This document shows, in pieces, positions 35,572 to 53,191 of a DNA stretch of 64,000 nucleotides. Made by a program: the position numbers and the translations under genes. The DNA is from Lichenostomus cassidix (Eukaryota > Chordata > Aves > Passeriformes > Meliphagidae), in NCBI GenBank assembly GCA_008360975.2, contig CM039179.1, positions 62,782,666-62,846,665 of the forward strand, read 5' to 3'. The number at the start of each line of letters is the position of its first letter. Within the stretch, counting starts at the first letter, position 1. Under the pieces are notes generated by a model, which ran no database searches, was not told the origin of the DNA, and saw only the letters and a list, made by a program, of their open reading frames with translations.

Positions 35572-36973
35572 CTTTCCTTTAGCCAGTGTCCATGTGTGTC
35601 TGTGTGTATATAAACACTAGTGGTGATAGTAGACAGCCATCAGCGGTGCATATCTGAAATCTGAGAGTCACCATTCTGACAAAGAATAAACAGTTTCTTC
35701 CTCTTCATCATCATTCAAGACATCAATGTCCCATCTGACAACAGCTATCAAAGATGTTTTGCATTTTTTCACTTGAGACACTTCTCTGGAAAGCTAACGG
35801 GACCATTCTGATCTCCTCCTCTAGTTGTATAAGCAATCACAGCAATTATATAACTGCTGAAAAACCAATCGCCTGTCAGGACAAATGTACACAAAATAAT
35901 AGAAAGAAACAAAGGGAGATGCAGAATACATATTTTTCCTGAAAAGATAACCCAATGCACCACAAACATGAGTTAAGCAAAAAATCTGTGACAACCAGAA
36001 GAAAATAAACTCACTGCATATCATGGTCTGGCTGCATTTAGACAAGAAAACTTCTCCCACCAAATCCAAGCTCTGCAATCCTTGCATAAATCAATGACAT
36101 CACCTTTGGTGACTCACTGCTTACAATATTTATATCCAGCAGGCTGTCTCCCTCGTGGGAAAGTGTCTGTACTGCTGAGACCCATAACTCATTCTGATCC
36201 TTGTACGGGAGATAAAGAGGATGTTCTCTCACCTTGCCTTAATTTCACACACTCTGCACGATATCCCAGCAGGCTTTCTTTTCTCAATTTCATGACAATG
36301 TTGAACAGATCTTTGTCTCCTGTGAAGCATCAGCTTGTGCTGTCTAGGGAACAGCATAGAGAAGAACATATGTGAGTGTGCACATGTTCCTGTGTACAAC
36401 ATGAATCATAGTAGACTGTTTTAACATGATGCACTTAGATAACATGAAGGCTGAATGATAAGCACTTACTAAACATGAGATGGCAGTGGTGCATGCAAGA
36501 TTCATTTTGCTTCAGTCTGTGACAGGATGATGATGCATTCTTTCATTACATGCTCATACACTTTTTCTCAAATACTCTCTTGCACATTTTTGTTATGTTT
36601 TCCCATTATCTGAGCTGGTCACCCCAGGCTCCCTTTATAGTCTATAAGAAGAAACAGACATTTCTGCAGTGCAGTTCATCTCATTTGAAAATAGATATCC
36701 AAAATATGTCAGCTGAATCACACTTGAGACGTACCCTTCAGACATTTACACCTGTATAAAATACAGTCACTTGCCTTGATTTAGCTCACAGACAACTGTG
36801 TGAATGGCAAGATAAAAGACAATCCAACTCATTCATCCCATCCCTCTTTAAACTTCAAGGCTATAGTGCATTTTATTGCTGAAATATTTCTGGTACTCGA
36901 AAAGAAAGCCAAACTGGCAGAGAAAATTGTAAGCAATTTTCCTCATTTCTGTAAATCGAATGTACCTCATTAC

Positions 36974-37154
36974 CTTTATGAAAGGCTCCATTTTCTGAAT
37001 TTGTGTCTTTTCTTGTTTTTCTCTTTGGGCTGTTAAACTTCTGCAGCACAAGAAATACTACATGCTTCTCTTCCTCTTTGCACTCTTCTTCTTGATTAAA
37101 AATTTCCACTGGCATTCACTGTTGAAGAACTCTGGCAACAGACTCTAGATGTCC
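36974..37154 (-). pseudogene. GUCY1B2: GUCY1B2 relic: exon joining HNOB to the linker
   Basis: The minus strand reads GHLESVAR, then EFFNS, then VEIFNQEEECKEEEKHVVFL and VLQKFNSP. This follows the beta-2 sequence GIIEAVAKDFF, SILDMNEEVERTGKKEHVVFLVVQK. The HVVFLV block is typical of beta-2 rather than beta-1. Two frame breaks (after VAR and after FFNS) are needed to follow the family, and a TGA then precedes the next frame. A donor AAAG/GTAATG is present at 36974. The upstream edge is uncertain. HNOB is the haem and nitric-oxide sensor domain of the enzyme. I did not find its more N-terminal exons with confidence. Confidence 0.8.
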
Positions 37155-37805
37155 TCATTTAAAAGCAGTCATAGCTTCATATTATGTCCTAATGATTAAA
37201 GCAAATTATTCTATGTCAAATCCCATCATTTACAAAAGTTTATTGATGAAACATCTCTTTTCCCTCTGGTTTAACCTACATTTTAGCTCTTACCTAGCAC
37301 ATCAACAGGAAAGTTAAGTATAAAGTGTGCCATATAAGGTAAAAACTATAGCAAGATTTAATAATGATTTATATTCCTACAGCTTTGTAAAACCCAAAGA
37401 ATATTAGTCAAGACATAATGATTCCAGATTTACACCAGAAGAACCAAATTCAACATCTGGATCATAATTTAATCTGGAGTAAAAACTTCAAATAGTGAAG
37501 CTTCTGTGTGCATGTGCTGGGGAGGGGTGGGGGGTGTGTGTGCAAGATTATGTGTGTCTTTCTGAAATGGAAATACCAGGCAGTTTTATTACTCCATTTA
37601 TAAAATCCAGGAAAGCAAGTTGTGTCTCACACACCTAGAATCTATAAACAAAACAATACAGTGTTCATCTGACTCATTAAATGTTTCTGCAATTATTTTC
37701 TGCCTATGGTATTTGTAGAGTAATTGTCATTGCATACACCAGCTGCATAAGCACTACTATTTCGATATGATCAAGTTAAAGTTTTAGGACTAAGAGAAGC
37801 AACTG

Positions 37806-37940
37806 TTAATAATATAATAATATTATAATATAATAATATAATAATATAATAATATAATAATATAATATAATAATATAATATAATAATATAATATAATAAT
37901 ATAAATTATAATATAATATAATATAATATAATAATAATAA
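37806..37940. repeat. (TAATA)n / ATAATA-rich low-complexity array
   Basis: About 135 bp composed only of A and T in mixed 5-bp and 8-bp units (TAATA, ATAATATA). It is an unstable AT microsatellite. It sits just upstream (in the minus-strand sense) of the 37.0 kb relic exon. Confidence 0.95.
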
Positions 37941-37965
37941 CTGGTTATAATAATAACCAGTTATT
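37936..37965. repeat. perfect 13-bp inverted repeat at the end of the AT array
   Basis: AATAACTGGTTAT (37936-37948) and ATAACCAGTTATT (37953-37965) are exact reverse complements with a 4-base loop AATA. It could extrude a hairpin or cruciform at the boundary of the AT array. No terminator or regulatory role is implied in a vertebrate intron or intergenic region. Confidence 0.9.
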
Positions 37966-38288
37966 CCATTCCTGGAGGAGCTGTATACATCTGGTCAGAT
38001 GAATAACTGCAGACTCCCCTTGATCCATTGACTAGATAGAGCTACACCATCCTGGAGCTTAGACTTCTAACTTACATGTGGATATTGACATACAGATGTC
38101 TGAACTTCCTAACAACCTATCATCTCAATATGACAGCAGGGTCTGCCAGGAGGCACTGGGATAGATGTGCTCTCTAAGCCACAGAGAAGGAGCAAAATGT
38201 GTTTTCTTACTGGAATGTGTTACTTGGATCAGTGACATCATCATACGGAGCACAAGTCGTGAAGGTATTTTTGATTCCTGGCTGGGTT

Positions 38289-41200
38289 CTGAGGAATACA
38301 GAGCACAGTGATTCAGGTAAGATTCAGGCAAAATCATCCAATCTAGTTCCCTCTGAAAATGATCCTGCCGGTGATAGGGCTGAATTGCCTGGCTGACCTG
38401 GGAGCCAGAAAGCAGGGCCCAGCATTCTCTAAATGTCTTGATTTTATAAAAGCAATTTCCAAGGAAAAATAAAGAAATTGGATCAATCCCTGTTAAGAGG
38501 TCTTTGGAATGGTAGGCTGAGGGGAATGCAGTGGGCATGCAAGGGTTCCTCCATCCTTTGTCCAGGAGGTAGGATTCCTCAAACAGAAACACAAGTGGAA
38601 AAAATAGCCATGTGAGGAAAGAAAATGTAGTCCTTTAGCCTTATCTCTTTAGATTGTCTTATGTCTTTTATCCTATGTATTTTCAACTCAGGGCAGATCT
38701 TTCTTCTCCTCCCCTGTAGATAAAGATCAGCCGATGCCATAGATTAAAAGCTACACAGAATCATCAATCATTCCTCAGAGCACGTGTGTAGCCTGTGTCC
38801 CTCTGCATTTTCTGCATCTGAGCAACTTCCAGAGGGCCCAGACAGGACCTTGGTGCTGGTGTGTCAGATGCTACAAAAACCTGAGTAAGAAAGACTCTTT
38901 GGCCCAGTGGGAGCAGGGAAAGGCTGAGAATGAAAGAGATAGCATGAGTTTAGAGGAGTGGTTAACACTAAGATGTCAAAAATAGGGTTTGGATTCCCAG
39001 TTTGAAATAAATAAACAAATGTCACTCTTACCTTCCTAGTGAAAGTCCTGATAGAGATAGGTCTTGTCATGATTATTTTCTACCTCATTAATATCAATGG
39101 CAGAAAGCAGCCAGGAGTAGATCCAAACACCTTCTCAGTGCAGCTGCTGGCATTGATTTAATTTTTAATTCTTCCCTGATGACCCTGTAAGCATCAACAA
39201 AGCAGCATGAAAACTACAGAGGGAGAGACAGAGGTCTATTTAGGCTACCTACAGTGTGCTTAAATATATGACTCCTTTCCACCTACAATCAAGAGCTCTG
39301 GATTTGAGCAGCTGTGGGCAGCAGTCAGGCTGAACTGCTCCAAGATATCACACATGTTGCAAAGAGAAGATCTGCAATTCATTTCACCTAGCTTTGGATT
39401 CATGCATGTAGCCAGAGCTAATTGTCTGGAGCCCTTTATGGATTGTGGGAGAAAGGCATTTTGAGAAGGTGATTCATCCTGCCCATGCTACCCCCAGATG
39501 AATATCCTGCATGAATGGCTCTCAGCCTCTGGTGACTGCGCAGGGAGCTGAGCCATGGCTTGTGCTGGATGTGTAAGTCCTTAGCTGGTAAGAGTCATTC
39601 CAGGCAGAGTCACACAGATTGAGGAGGAGCCCATGTGCCCTGGCAAGAAGAGTTCACATGCCTGCATTTTTTAAATATCTAATAGAAAATGCTTTTATCA
39701 GTCACTTTCTCTGCATGCTCTTGTATTTTGGCTGCACCTATCTTTAAATTTTTCTTCATGTTCTCCTGATATCAATGCAAAAAGGCACTACCAGAAAAAT
39801 ACAATTATAAGGGGGGAAGAGGCAGAGAAGGAAAAATAAAACACACTGTGTGCAAAACCATTTCAGAGGCTGAGAGCAGAGAATCAGAGCACAGACAGAA
39901 CAGCCTGAGTGTTTCTGGCGAGTTTGCAGGCACAACACAAGTAAACATCTGAAAGACAAAACTACTATCAGCTCAGCATAGAATGCAAGCTGCCAGATCC
40001 AGAAAAAAATGAGTGTGAGGCCCAACTAAAGCATGTGTATGCATGCTGAAAAGAGCCAGAAAATCTCTACAAATGTCACCATCCACTCTGGTTTGATATA
40101 CGGGCCTCAGAGGCCAAGAACTCGACTCTCAGGTCTTTTTTTGTGCAAACTGTGACATCTCAGACTCACATCAAGAGCTTTCTATATGTTTTGGCTCAAT
40201 ATCTACACCCAGTTATGTTGGTGGAAGGAACTTCAGATTCACACCAACCTAACAGAGTTTATTTTACCATCTGTCTGTGTTTAGTCTTCCTATTAATAAT
40301 TAAGTCAAGCAATGCAGATTGGGATGGAAATTCCTTCCTGAGGAATGAACCTGTATGCTGTGGAAACCACCTAGCAGGGACTGAAACTCTTATTTCAAAA
40401 ATTACTAGTGAGAAGCCTCACTACTCATTTTTACCTAAGTATCATCATCATTAGGCTGTCCATTGCCATGGGCCTGTTATTTAAGATTTCTGCTGAACAA
40501 GAACGTGCCCCAAAAGTACTGGGCTCAGTTAATAACATGCTATGAACTCACTGAGGATTTTTTTGAGCTATAAATGTACTTTCTGTGGTCTGTTAATGAA
40601 ATCATACTTCCTGTCAATGAATCAGGGCTGTGGAGAGGCAAGTCTCATGAGTTTCCCAGTGGAGTATTTCCCAGCCCATGCCACAGCACAGGGTGAGTTG
40701 CACAGAGTCCTCTTCCCTGGCTCGGGAAGTTCTTCCAGTCAAGGCCATCTCCCTCAAAGGATTGTTGGCATTTGGTGTGGCACTGGTTCACAGCTTTCCT
40801 CCACCCAGGAGAGGGTGGAGGGTCACCACTGAGCCAAGTGGGTCTCTGTCAGCTGTTTGCTGCCTTCTGACACAGGTTGTCCAAATGAACAAGTCTGTTT
40901 TATGACAGTCAACACATGAAATCCCAGAGAGGAGAGGTAAACCTGGCAATAGGTAAAGGCATTATTAATCTCATGTGCAAATGAATCTGTCACCACTGAT
41001 GTGAGATGTCTGCCTCTTCGGGGTTCTTTCCTGATTTACATTGAGCACAAGCCATGCAACTTCTATGGGGATATGACTCAGCACTGAATTTTGGCACAGG
41101 CTGCTCAGAATTAATTATAATTGTGAAGTGCAGGGCTGTTGGGGCCTCAATTCTATTGATAATTCTTCTCACCATGTAATCAGATATTAACCCCCTTTGA

Positions 41201-44200
41201 CTCCATTTTAAAAATCCTCATTTGGACCAGTGTTTCTCTTCTGGAGGATAAAATACTTCAGTTTTTTTCACATCTCTCTTTGTCAAAAGTCTCTATAATA
41301 AGAGATTTCAGACAGGAATTGGTAAATCCATACTAAAGGAAGGGAAGGCAGTAACATATTGTACCTCATGGAATAAAATGGGAAAAACAGAGCTCATAAA
41401 ATACTGGGTAAAGCATGATGGCAAGCCCCTAAAAAAACCAACAGTGTCCTTATTTTTTAATAGTTCCGCTCATTTTGACCCCCACTCCTAAACCCTTCAC
41501 ATCGATAATTCAAGTTTCCACAAAAAAACCAGTAAATTTTGAAACAGGAGTGTGACTAAAGTTGCAAGAAAATAAACTCTGGTCAATTTGAATCCTTTTA
41601 GAAACAATATAGCCAAACTATTGACAGCATCAAAAGAGGAAATTAATGATCTCATACAAGATTTGAGCAGAAGGCAACTGGTTTTTTTTTGGAAAACCAC
41701 TCAACAATTGGCATTTTTATCTGACTTCCAAAGCTTGCTGTTGAATTTTTGTTCTCTCACTGCATATTTTCATGTTAAGCAGTGATTCTGGAAGAAGCTC
41801 ATCAGGGTTAGACTTTCTGCTTGCAGCTTCTGCTCTCTGCTCTTTGCAGCAACTGAGTTGCTCCTGCTTGTTACTGTTCTGGCACAGCAGATGTGAGTTT
41901 CTTCTTCATGTCTTTTTTTTTTTTTTTCCAATAGTACATCAGTTTTGAATGCCTCTTGCAAGAGCCCTCAGACAAACATGTGTGAAGAGCAGCAGCATTT
42001 CTCAAATTCAGACAGCCTTCATAAAAATTCTGTTTTTGTGAGAACTTTGAGGAGCATTGTCAACAAATTCTTGGGTCTCAGATAAAATGGGAAGATCAGT
42101 AACAACCATAGCCCTTCAGGAAGTGAGCAGCGAGGGCTGCAGAAATCTGACAGAGGTGTGGGACAGTTCTTTCTCTCAGAATTACACCACTCAAGCCTTA
42201 AAGTTTGTAGGCTTAGAGGCAGACAGACTGGCCTAATTCTGGACTTCTCGTGAGTCTAATTTAATTCCTAGAAGTGGAGCTGTGTTTGCTCAAGCTTGGC
42301 TCCAGACCAGCTTTTCCAGAAGCAGTCAGGCACCAGTGCATTTGTCAGAGTCACTTTACTCCCACTGATGCTAGTTACGAGCCTTTCGAAAATCCCACTA
42401 AGGGTGACTGCAAATCTTGCCCCAGGTGTACTCACTTGGGTTTATTCAACTGTAATTACAGGTCAGCTCTGCTTGCACTGGAGCCCTTCCACCAACTCCT
42501 TGCTTTCCTGGCACAGCAATGACCTATATTGCTGATTTGAGGGCAGTAAAATTAATTGTGTATATTGGAAACTGAGAAGTGAAGGGTAAGGATGCTATGA
42601 TTCAGTTCTCTCAGTGAAGTGATACTAAAGCTAGCTCTAATTTAGGAACAGTGTGTTTATTCCTGCTCAAACCCCTTCTCCCCTTGCTGTTCCACATATA
42701 AATACCTGAAGGTGATGGCACTGTGTTGAGCAGCTAAAAAAGGACACAGTGTGGCATCAAACACCACCAAGCACAGACTGAGAGCCTGCATGTGAGCAGT
42801 GCCAGTGCTTATGGGACTTATTAATTCAGGGAATCTTATTAGTCTGAATGTTTTGAGACCACAGAGCCATCTAAATCTGCCATTGCTGTCTTATAATCAT
42901 AAGCCATGCAAAGACCTATTCCTGTTTTATTTTCCTGTAAATTAGTATTTTGGCATTAAAAAAAAAATTCTAGAAGTTTAGCATGCATGCCCTAAATATA
43001 AACACACCCCTTGAAGACACAGCAGCAGCTGATGAGGGAGCAGGTTAGATTTTTGACTAACCAAACTGCTTGGATTAGCAGATTCTGGAATAACAGCATT
43101 ATAGATCCCAAGAAGCTGGACACCTCGTCTATTGATTCTCCTGAGCCTTCGAAGAAACTCCAGAATGAGGTAAGAATCCTTAGCTCAGGCCTATCTCAAG
43201 ATTGAACTTCTGAATCTTAAATTCCTCTACTTATTATTTTAAATCCATCTTTGTATCTTCTGTACCTTAGAGTGCATTATTACTGGTGATGACATTACTT
43301 TGTCCATTTGTTTCCAGACACAGTCAAAGGCAAGTGGTCACCATTTCAGACATGATTTACTGAGGTCTCCATGTCCCCTATGATGTCATGGCTATTTATA
43401 TCCTAAGGAAATCATCTCTCTGGAAAAGTAAACTCATTTAAAGAAATAATGTTGATTGGAAACTGCCAAACAACTGCCTGGGAAATAAGTGAATTATAAG
43501 TGAATAACAAATACACACACTCACTGTCTCTTGATGAAGCAGGACAAAACTTCCCTTTTACTTTCATCCTCAGTTCTCTTGTTCACAGAAATAGGAAGGC
43601 TGTGGAATAGCTAGTAATGAACTGCCACCGTGTGGCCAAGGCACAGTTTTAGCTATATTTCTAGAAATCTTCAAGAGCTGATGCTCTAAGTGACAGTCCC
43701 CAGCACCTACTAGTGAAAGTTTCATGTTCATTCACACATTTTATTTGGGTGTCACATGCAGTGCTTCCCTATCAGTGCCCATAAACTTCTTGGTAAAGCC
43801 TTGCTCCCTTCTCAATCTCACTTTAATAAAAGGGTGGAACACATCACTTTTAATTCCATAAATTCTTTTTATATTTTCTCTAATAGGTTACCTCATCTTC
43901 TGTGAGGAGTCAAGGTATCATAATCACTGAGCCATTCAGGTGGTGATGCCTGGTCTTGCCTTGTAAAAGGTGGACAATATTTTAATATGACAAGCCTATT
44001 AGTAGCAAACTTGTCACCATGCACTTAATTTCTGCTAATCAAATAACAGGCTTTAGCTTCTGCTTCTCAGTCTGGTCTGAAGCAACTGGGCTCGTTTGTC
44101 ATTATTTGCCCTCAAAATTCCTTCAGAACATGTTTTTCTACCTGTTAAACTCACAAGAGATAGAGTCATTCCTCTGATTTTATGCAGCTTGGTTTCTCTT

Positions 44201-47200
44201 TACCATGGGCTTAATCCAGAGCTACAGGCCCAAAAGGTGGCAAAAGCCTCCTAAACACAGCCTGCTGTGACAGGTCAGCTTCATGCTGCTTTCATCTCCT
44301 TGTGGACCTGCTCCACCATGAAATCACAGCAGGCACTCTCCCAAATTTACCCAAGCAGAACAACAAACTGACCCGACAGCTGTGAAAAATTTCAAGACAC
44401 CCACTAGGTGCTAATCTAATATTTTTAATACACCCCCTCAAAGCCAGAGCAGCAGATAACCATGTATTTTTGCTATGCATTACCTTGGAGGACTTCCTGC
44501 ATTACTCAAGGCGATGCTGACACCTTCTGCCTTCATTGTAACTTTACAGCACTGCAAGATTCAAACCAGAGCATACATCTTGTCCAGCTGCCAACTTTCC
44601 ATTAGCTGCCTATATTTCTTCTGTTTCTGCCAAAGACCCTTACAATTTCACCTCACATACATGCATTGTAATTACACTGAGTTGCTCAACACAAAAGGAC
44701 AAAATTATTTTTAATCCTCCAGGACATGTTTTCTTCAGCAGACTTCACCTCTCTTCAGTTGCTGGATTCTTGTACACCATGTCTTTAGTTTCTCAAAGAC
44801 AGCTGAGAATGTGGTGTTACAGAAATTTGCAGCCAGGGCTCCTTCAGAGCTAGTACTCAGCAACGACACAAGCTAGAGGGACCTGACAAACTCCAGTACT
44901 TCAACTGAGCTGGATTTGAAACAACAAAATAAGAGATGCTTTCCTAAAGATATTGCCTATTATTCCAATGCACGCTGGGAAAGACCTTTGGGATCAGTGC
45001 TGCAGGGAACACTCACACACAACAGCCTTGATCGATAGAGCTCCTGGTTGATGTGCTTCATTAGCACGGCCTGGGGGCACAACCAAAAGAGCTCACTAAC
45101 AATCTCTGCAAAAGATCTAGGTCAGACCGAGCTCTGCTGGTCAGGAACAATTCTTCTGTGTGATTGGCATTGTCAGAACACCTCTAGTAGGTGCTTGATT
45201 TCTAGGTTGCAGTACCTGAAAGTAACTGCACGTTGCAGCAAGGTCATTTAGAGGACATACCCATGGCAGAGAGAATCCCTTTAGTGTCAATGCAGAGAGC
45301 TCTGCCTACAAAGCCATGAGGGAATGATTCAGGGCAGATGGGTAGCACCTTTGTAGGGCAACCAGCTTCTCCTAGAAACTCTGTGGAAAGCTGCCTAGGG
45401 TGAGCAAGGGTTAGGTGGGGGCAGGGCTCTGTCTTGGGCTAATACAGAGGGGGCTGCAGTAGACACCAAATCTTTCTCTGAGGAGGCAGCTGACATTCAG
45501 AATGGAAATGCTCCCCTCTCACCCACTCCCTTTCTGCTCAACTGCCTGCTCTAGCACAGCTAGCACAAGACCCTTGAGCCCACAGCTCCCACGTCCCCAG
45601 AGAGTGCCCTAAGATGCAGGGACAACTCTCCATAGCTCTGTTGGAGCTGAGCCATGTTCAGTGAGGAGCATAAAAGGGCTAATATCTTAGAAGAACAAGG
45701 AAGGTGCCTGCATTTATGGGATAGATGATAGAACATGTTCTCAGAGAAAAACTGGTTTATTTTGCTTGCTTAATTAGCATTTCCTAAGGTGATGACTGCC
45801 TTGAAATGACCTTTAGAAAAAGGGGGAAAAATTAATCACAGAATACAATTTGAAATTACAAATCTGCTTTCCCCCCTTTGCCTCTTATTCGTAAAAGCAA
45901 GCCAAATTTCACACTGACACTTGTGTGCTGGACAGCAGGGGGACCCTCACCCTCTGCCACAGCCAGATGACCAGACCCCTGTTCTACAGGGACAGAAAAG
46001 AGGTCACAGGGAAGGTCACACATACTGAAGCAGTCTAGGTCTGCACATCAAAATGCATTCTTAAAACAGTAGCAAAGAGATCAGCCACTCCAATGCATAA
46101 AACCTTGGCACTATGAACGTGAAACACAGCCCAGGGCAGAAAAACATTGGAATTATTTTCTTCTTTCTTTTTCGTCAGTATTTAATTATGCACATGCCTA
46201 ATTCTGTTATAGTAACTCGAACAAGATGGTGATATTTTCTGTCAGCACCCATCCATGTTGCAGGTTCTAGTAGCAAAAAGATGCCCACACACTCAGTAAA
46301 AATGTTCCTCAGCAACTTCAGTATGAGATTGTGTTTGGAGAGGAGTTTCAGGGTGACACAGTTGCCAAAAATGTACAGTTTTGAGCACTGTTCCCCTTCT
46401 CTCACACATACACAGAACTGCAGCCTTGAGGCATGCCAGAACCCAGGGGTGTGTTGGGAGCATGCTATGCTCTGGCTATCCCACCTGGCTGAGTGGCATT
46501 CAATGATCACATTCACAGGCAGAACAGTTTTAAAGGCATTCAGCTCAGGGCTAGGGCAGTCAGTACAGGACTGGGCAGGTACAAAGGCAGCAACACAGTA
46601 TAAAGAATACAGACTATTGTGAAAAGCACCAACAGCAGGGAGACAAATACTAGACCTTAATTTAAACTCTTATAGAATATGTATCAATTATGTTGTTTTA
46701 ACTGGTCATTTTCAAGAGGGCGCAAACTAGGCCAAGTGCAGCAAAAGTACCTCCAGAATTAAAGTGCTACAGGAACAATTCTTCTCTCCCTTTCACAAAC
46801 ATCACTTGAGAAAGAATCAAAAAGCTTTAATCAAACAGGAGATGCCAGCTCTGAATGGAGGAACACATGTTTTTTCGGCACTTTTCTGTCTTATGACAGA
46901 AAGTGGCCTAGGTCATTAAGTTTGGAGAGATACTTGCAGCCCATGGCAGAAATGCCGTGTGCATAACTCAGTCCCAAAGACTGGGAACACAAATCAGCAA
47001 GAATTGCCAACTGCCAAATGTCCTGGGTGGGGGCACGAGGTTTATGGAAATTTTGATATATCAGATGGGCTGTATTGATGGCCAGTGCCTTAGGAAATTC
47101 ATCCAAGCCTGTGGACACAAAACCTACTGATCATAGAAACAAGAAAACACTAGCAAATCACCAGCTGGTCATACCAGTGCTGCCATGATCCATCTGTCAT

Positions 47201-47512
47201 AGTTCAGCGCCAACTGAACGATGCCAGATGAAAAAAAATCAGACTAAACAAAAGCTTGATCCCAAACACCTTAGCAAATTCCTAAGACAAAGTATGGGCT
47301 GGGTAAAACAGGCAGAACATGGGTCTTAATAATTCCAAGTATCACATGGAATATGTATCACCTCTAAGATAAAGAGGAGCACTTCCAGACTGCATTCATC
47401 ATTGTCTTTAATGATGAAGTAGCAGAATTCCAAATATTGGGTATAATCAAAGGTGATGTGGTGGCATTGTCTGAAAGTTGTCTTCTGTCCCTGAGAGCAA
47501 CCTTCTCTCCAA
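38289..47512. other. intergenic, nothing firmly recognised
   Basis: This is 9.2 kb between the cyclase relic and C13orf42. I looked for the N-terminal haem-domain exons of GUCY1B2 on the minus strand and found no convincing block. One + strand open frame (43011-43205) with a donor-like GAG/GTAAGA at 43170 is described in the findings. There is an A run at 42959-42967 and a T run at 41912-41928. Confidence 0.5.
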
Positions 47513-47518
47513 TTTATT
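47513..47518 (-). promoter_or_regulatory. C13orf42: candidate poly(A) signal for C13orf42
   Basis: AATAAA on the minus strand, 794 nt downstream of the C13orf42 stop codon. It is the first canonical hexamer I noticed after the stop. Whether it is used cannot be judged from sequence alone. Confidence 0.35.
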
Positions 47519-48311
47519 CACAAAATGCTCTCCATGACATTAAGCTTTTCTAATGTACACTGGGGTGTCCAGATTAATCTGCTGGGTGTTAAAATAGATG
47601 AAAACTAGCAGGTGGTATAACCATATGAAAAAGGTTGCATATATTTTTGCATGCAGTGAATCCTTTGATGTATCCAACAACAGAACCATTTCCAATAGCA
47701 AGCAGAGTAAAAAACGCACTGGAGCACACTATTCTTCCAAACACAAATTTCTGATGCTGATTCCTTCACTGCAGTTCTTTTCTGCTTGTACCACAGACTG
47801 AGAGTCTCAGTGCTGCTGTATACTCTCAGAACATAGAGTCAATGATGGCACATTCTAATTTTCACAAGCAACAGAAGGAGAAAATTCTGCTTCACTGCTC
47901 TGACATTGGAAACACTGCTGCAAAAGCTCCAATATATTTGCTGAATTCCTTGAACTGCTTTGCAGTACTGGAGTAAGAAGAAAAATTACTGCACCAGGCA
48001 ATCTCTGAATCATTGCTTTCTGTAACAGCACTAGAAAAAAGGCTTGTCAAGCTGGAGTTCCCCCCAAGATGAATGACAAAGCAGTATTGTTAGGCACAGA
48101 AAATTTGATGAGTTAAACCCTCTTCTGAGTCCGACATTGGAATAGACATGGCTTAAAATAAGTGCCCCGTGAAGAACTTTCAGTGACTGTACAGTTCACT
48201 TTTAGAGTGTAAGTGATGGATCAGTAGTTAAAAAAGAAAAAAAATCATGGCAGGTCTTACATGCCCTATTTCGTATGTTTTCTCTTCAAGTGAAGAGGGA
48301 GCATTCTTCTT

Positions 48312-52777
<4,466 letters not shown>

Positions 52778-53191
52778 CTTTGAAGACTCTTTGGAAGGAA
52801 GTGGAAGAAATGACTTTTTTCCAGTTTTGGATGATGTTGTGGATGCTGGAGAATTTGCAGCCATATGCATGGATTTCAACTTATTGATGTTGTCAAGATA
52901 TTTTTTCCTCAAGGCTAACAGATCCTGTAGGTACTTCAAGCAGTCCTGAGTCTTAGAGTACATCCAGTCTCTGTCTTCCTCTTTTGGCTGAAAGCAAGAG
53001 TCGATGCTGCTTGTACTTCTGCACTTTTTTAGTGGTTCACTAACTTTTTCCTGCTCAGCTCCAAGGACATACATAGAAGTGCTGCGGATCAGTCTCACTG
53101 CAGAACCTGTACCATCACAGTACGGAATGTCATCCGTCACATTTCTTCGCTGGAAGTTGGGGTGAAATATAGAATGGATTTTTTTTAACAT
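52778..53191 (-). CDS. C13orf42: C13orf42 homologue, first coding exon
   Basis: This exon has 138 codons from the ATG at 53189-53191 to a phase-0 donor (TCAAAG/GTAATA). It starts MLKKIHSIFHPNFQRRNVTD and continues with AVRLIRSTSMYVLG, LKKCRSTSSIDSCF and DRDWMYSKTQDCLKYLQDLL, ALRKKYL. The middle LIRSTSMYVLG and CRSTSSIDS blocks contain Arg-x-x-Ser patterns that could be kinase sites. The DWMYSKTQDCLKYLQDLLAL block is predicted helical or coiled-coil. No signal peptide or membrane span is visible. I chose this start because it is the first ATG and the homologous human protein, as I recall, also begins with a KKIHSIF-type sequence. The predicted whole protein has 267 residues and its function is unknown. 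Confidence 0.8.

Noticed and set aside
38125..38592. 155-codon minus-strand frame
   Set aside because: No domain, no splice pattern and unusual composition. A different frame within it (38211-38288) gives a weak cyclase-like block that argues against this frame being used.
46891..47118. minus-strand frame with a helical-looking sequence near C13orf42
   Set aside because: Considered as an N-terminal exon of the cyclase or a further exon of C13orf42. It matches neither and C13orf42 already has a stop upstream in its own direction.
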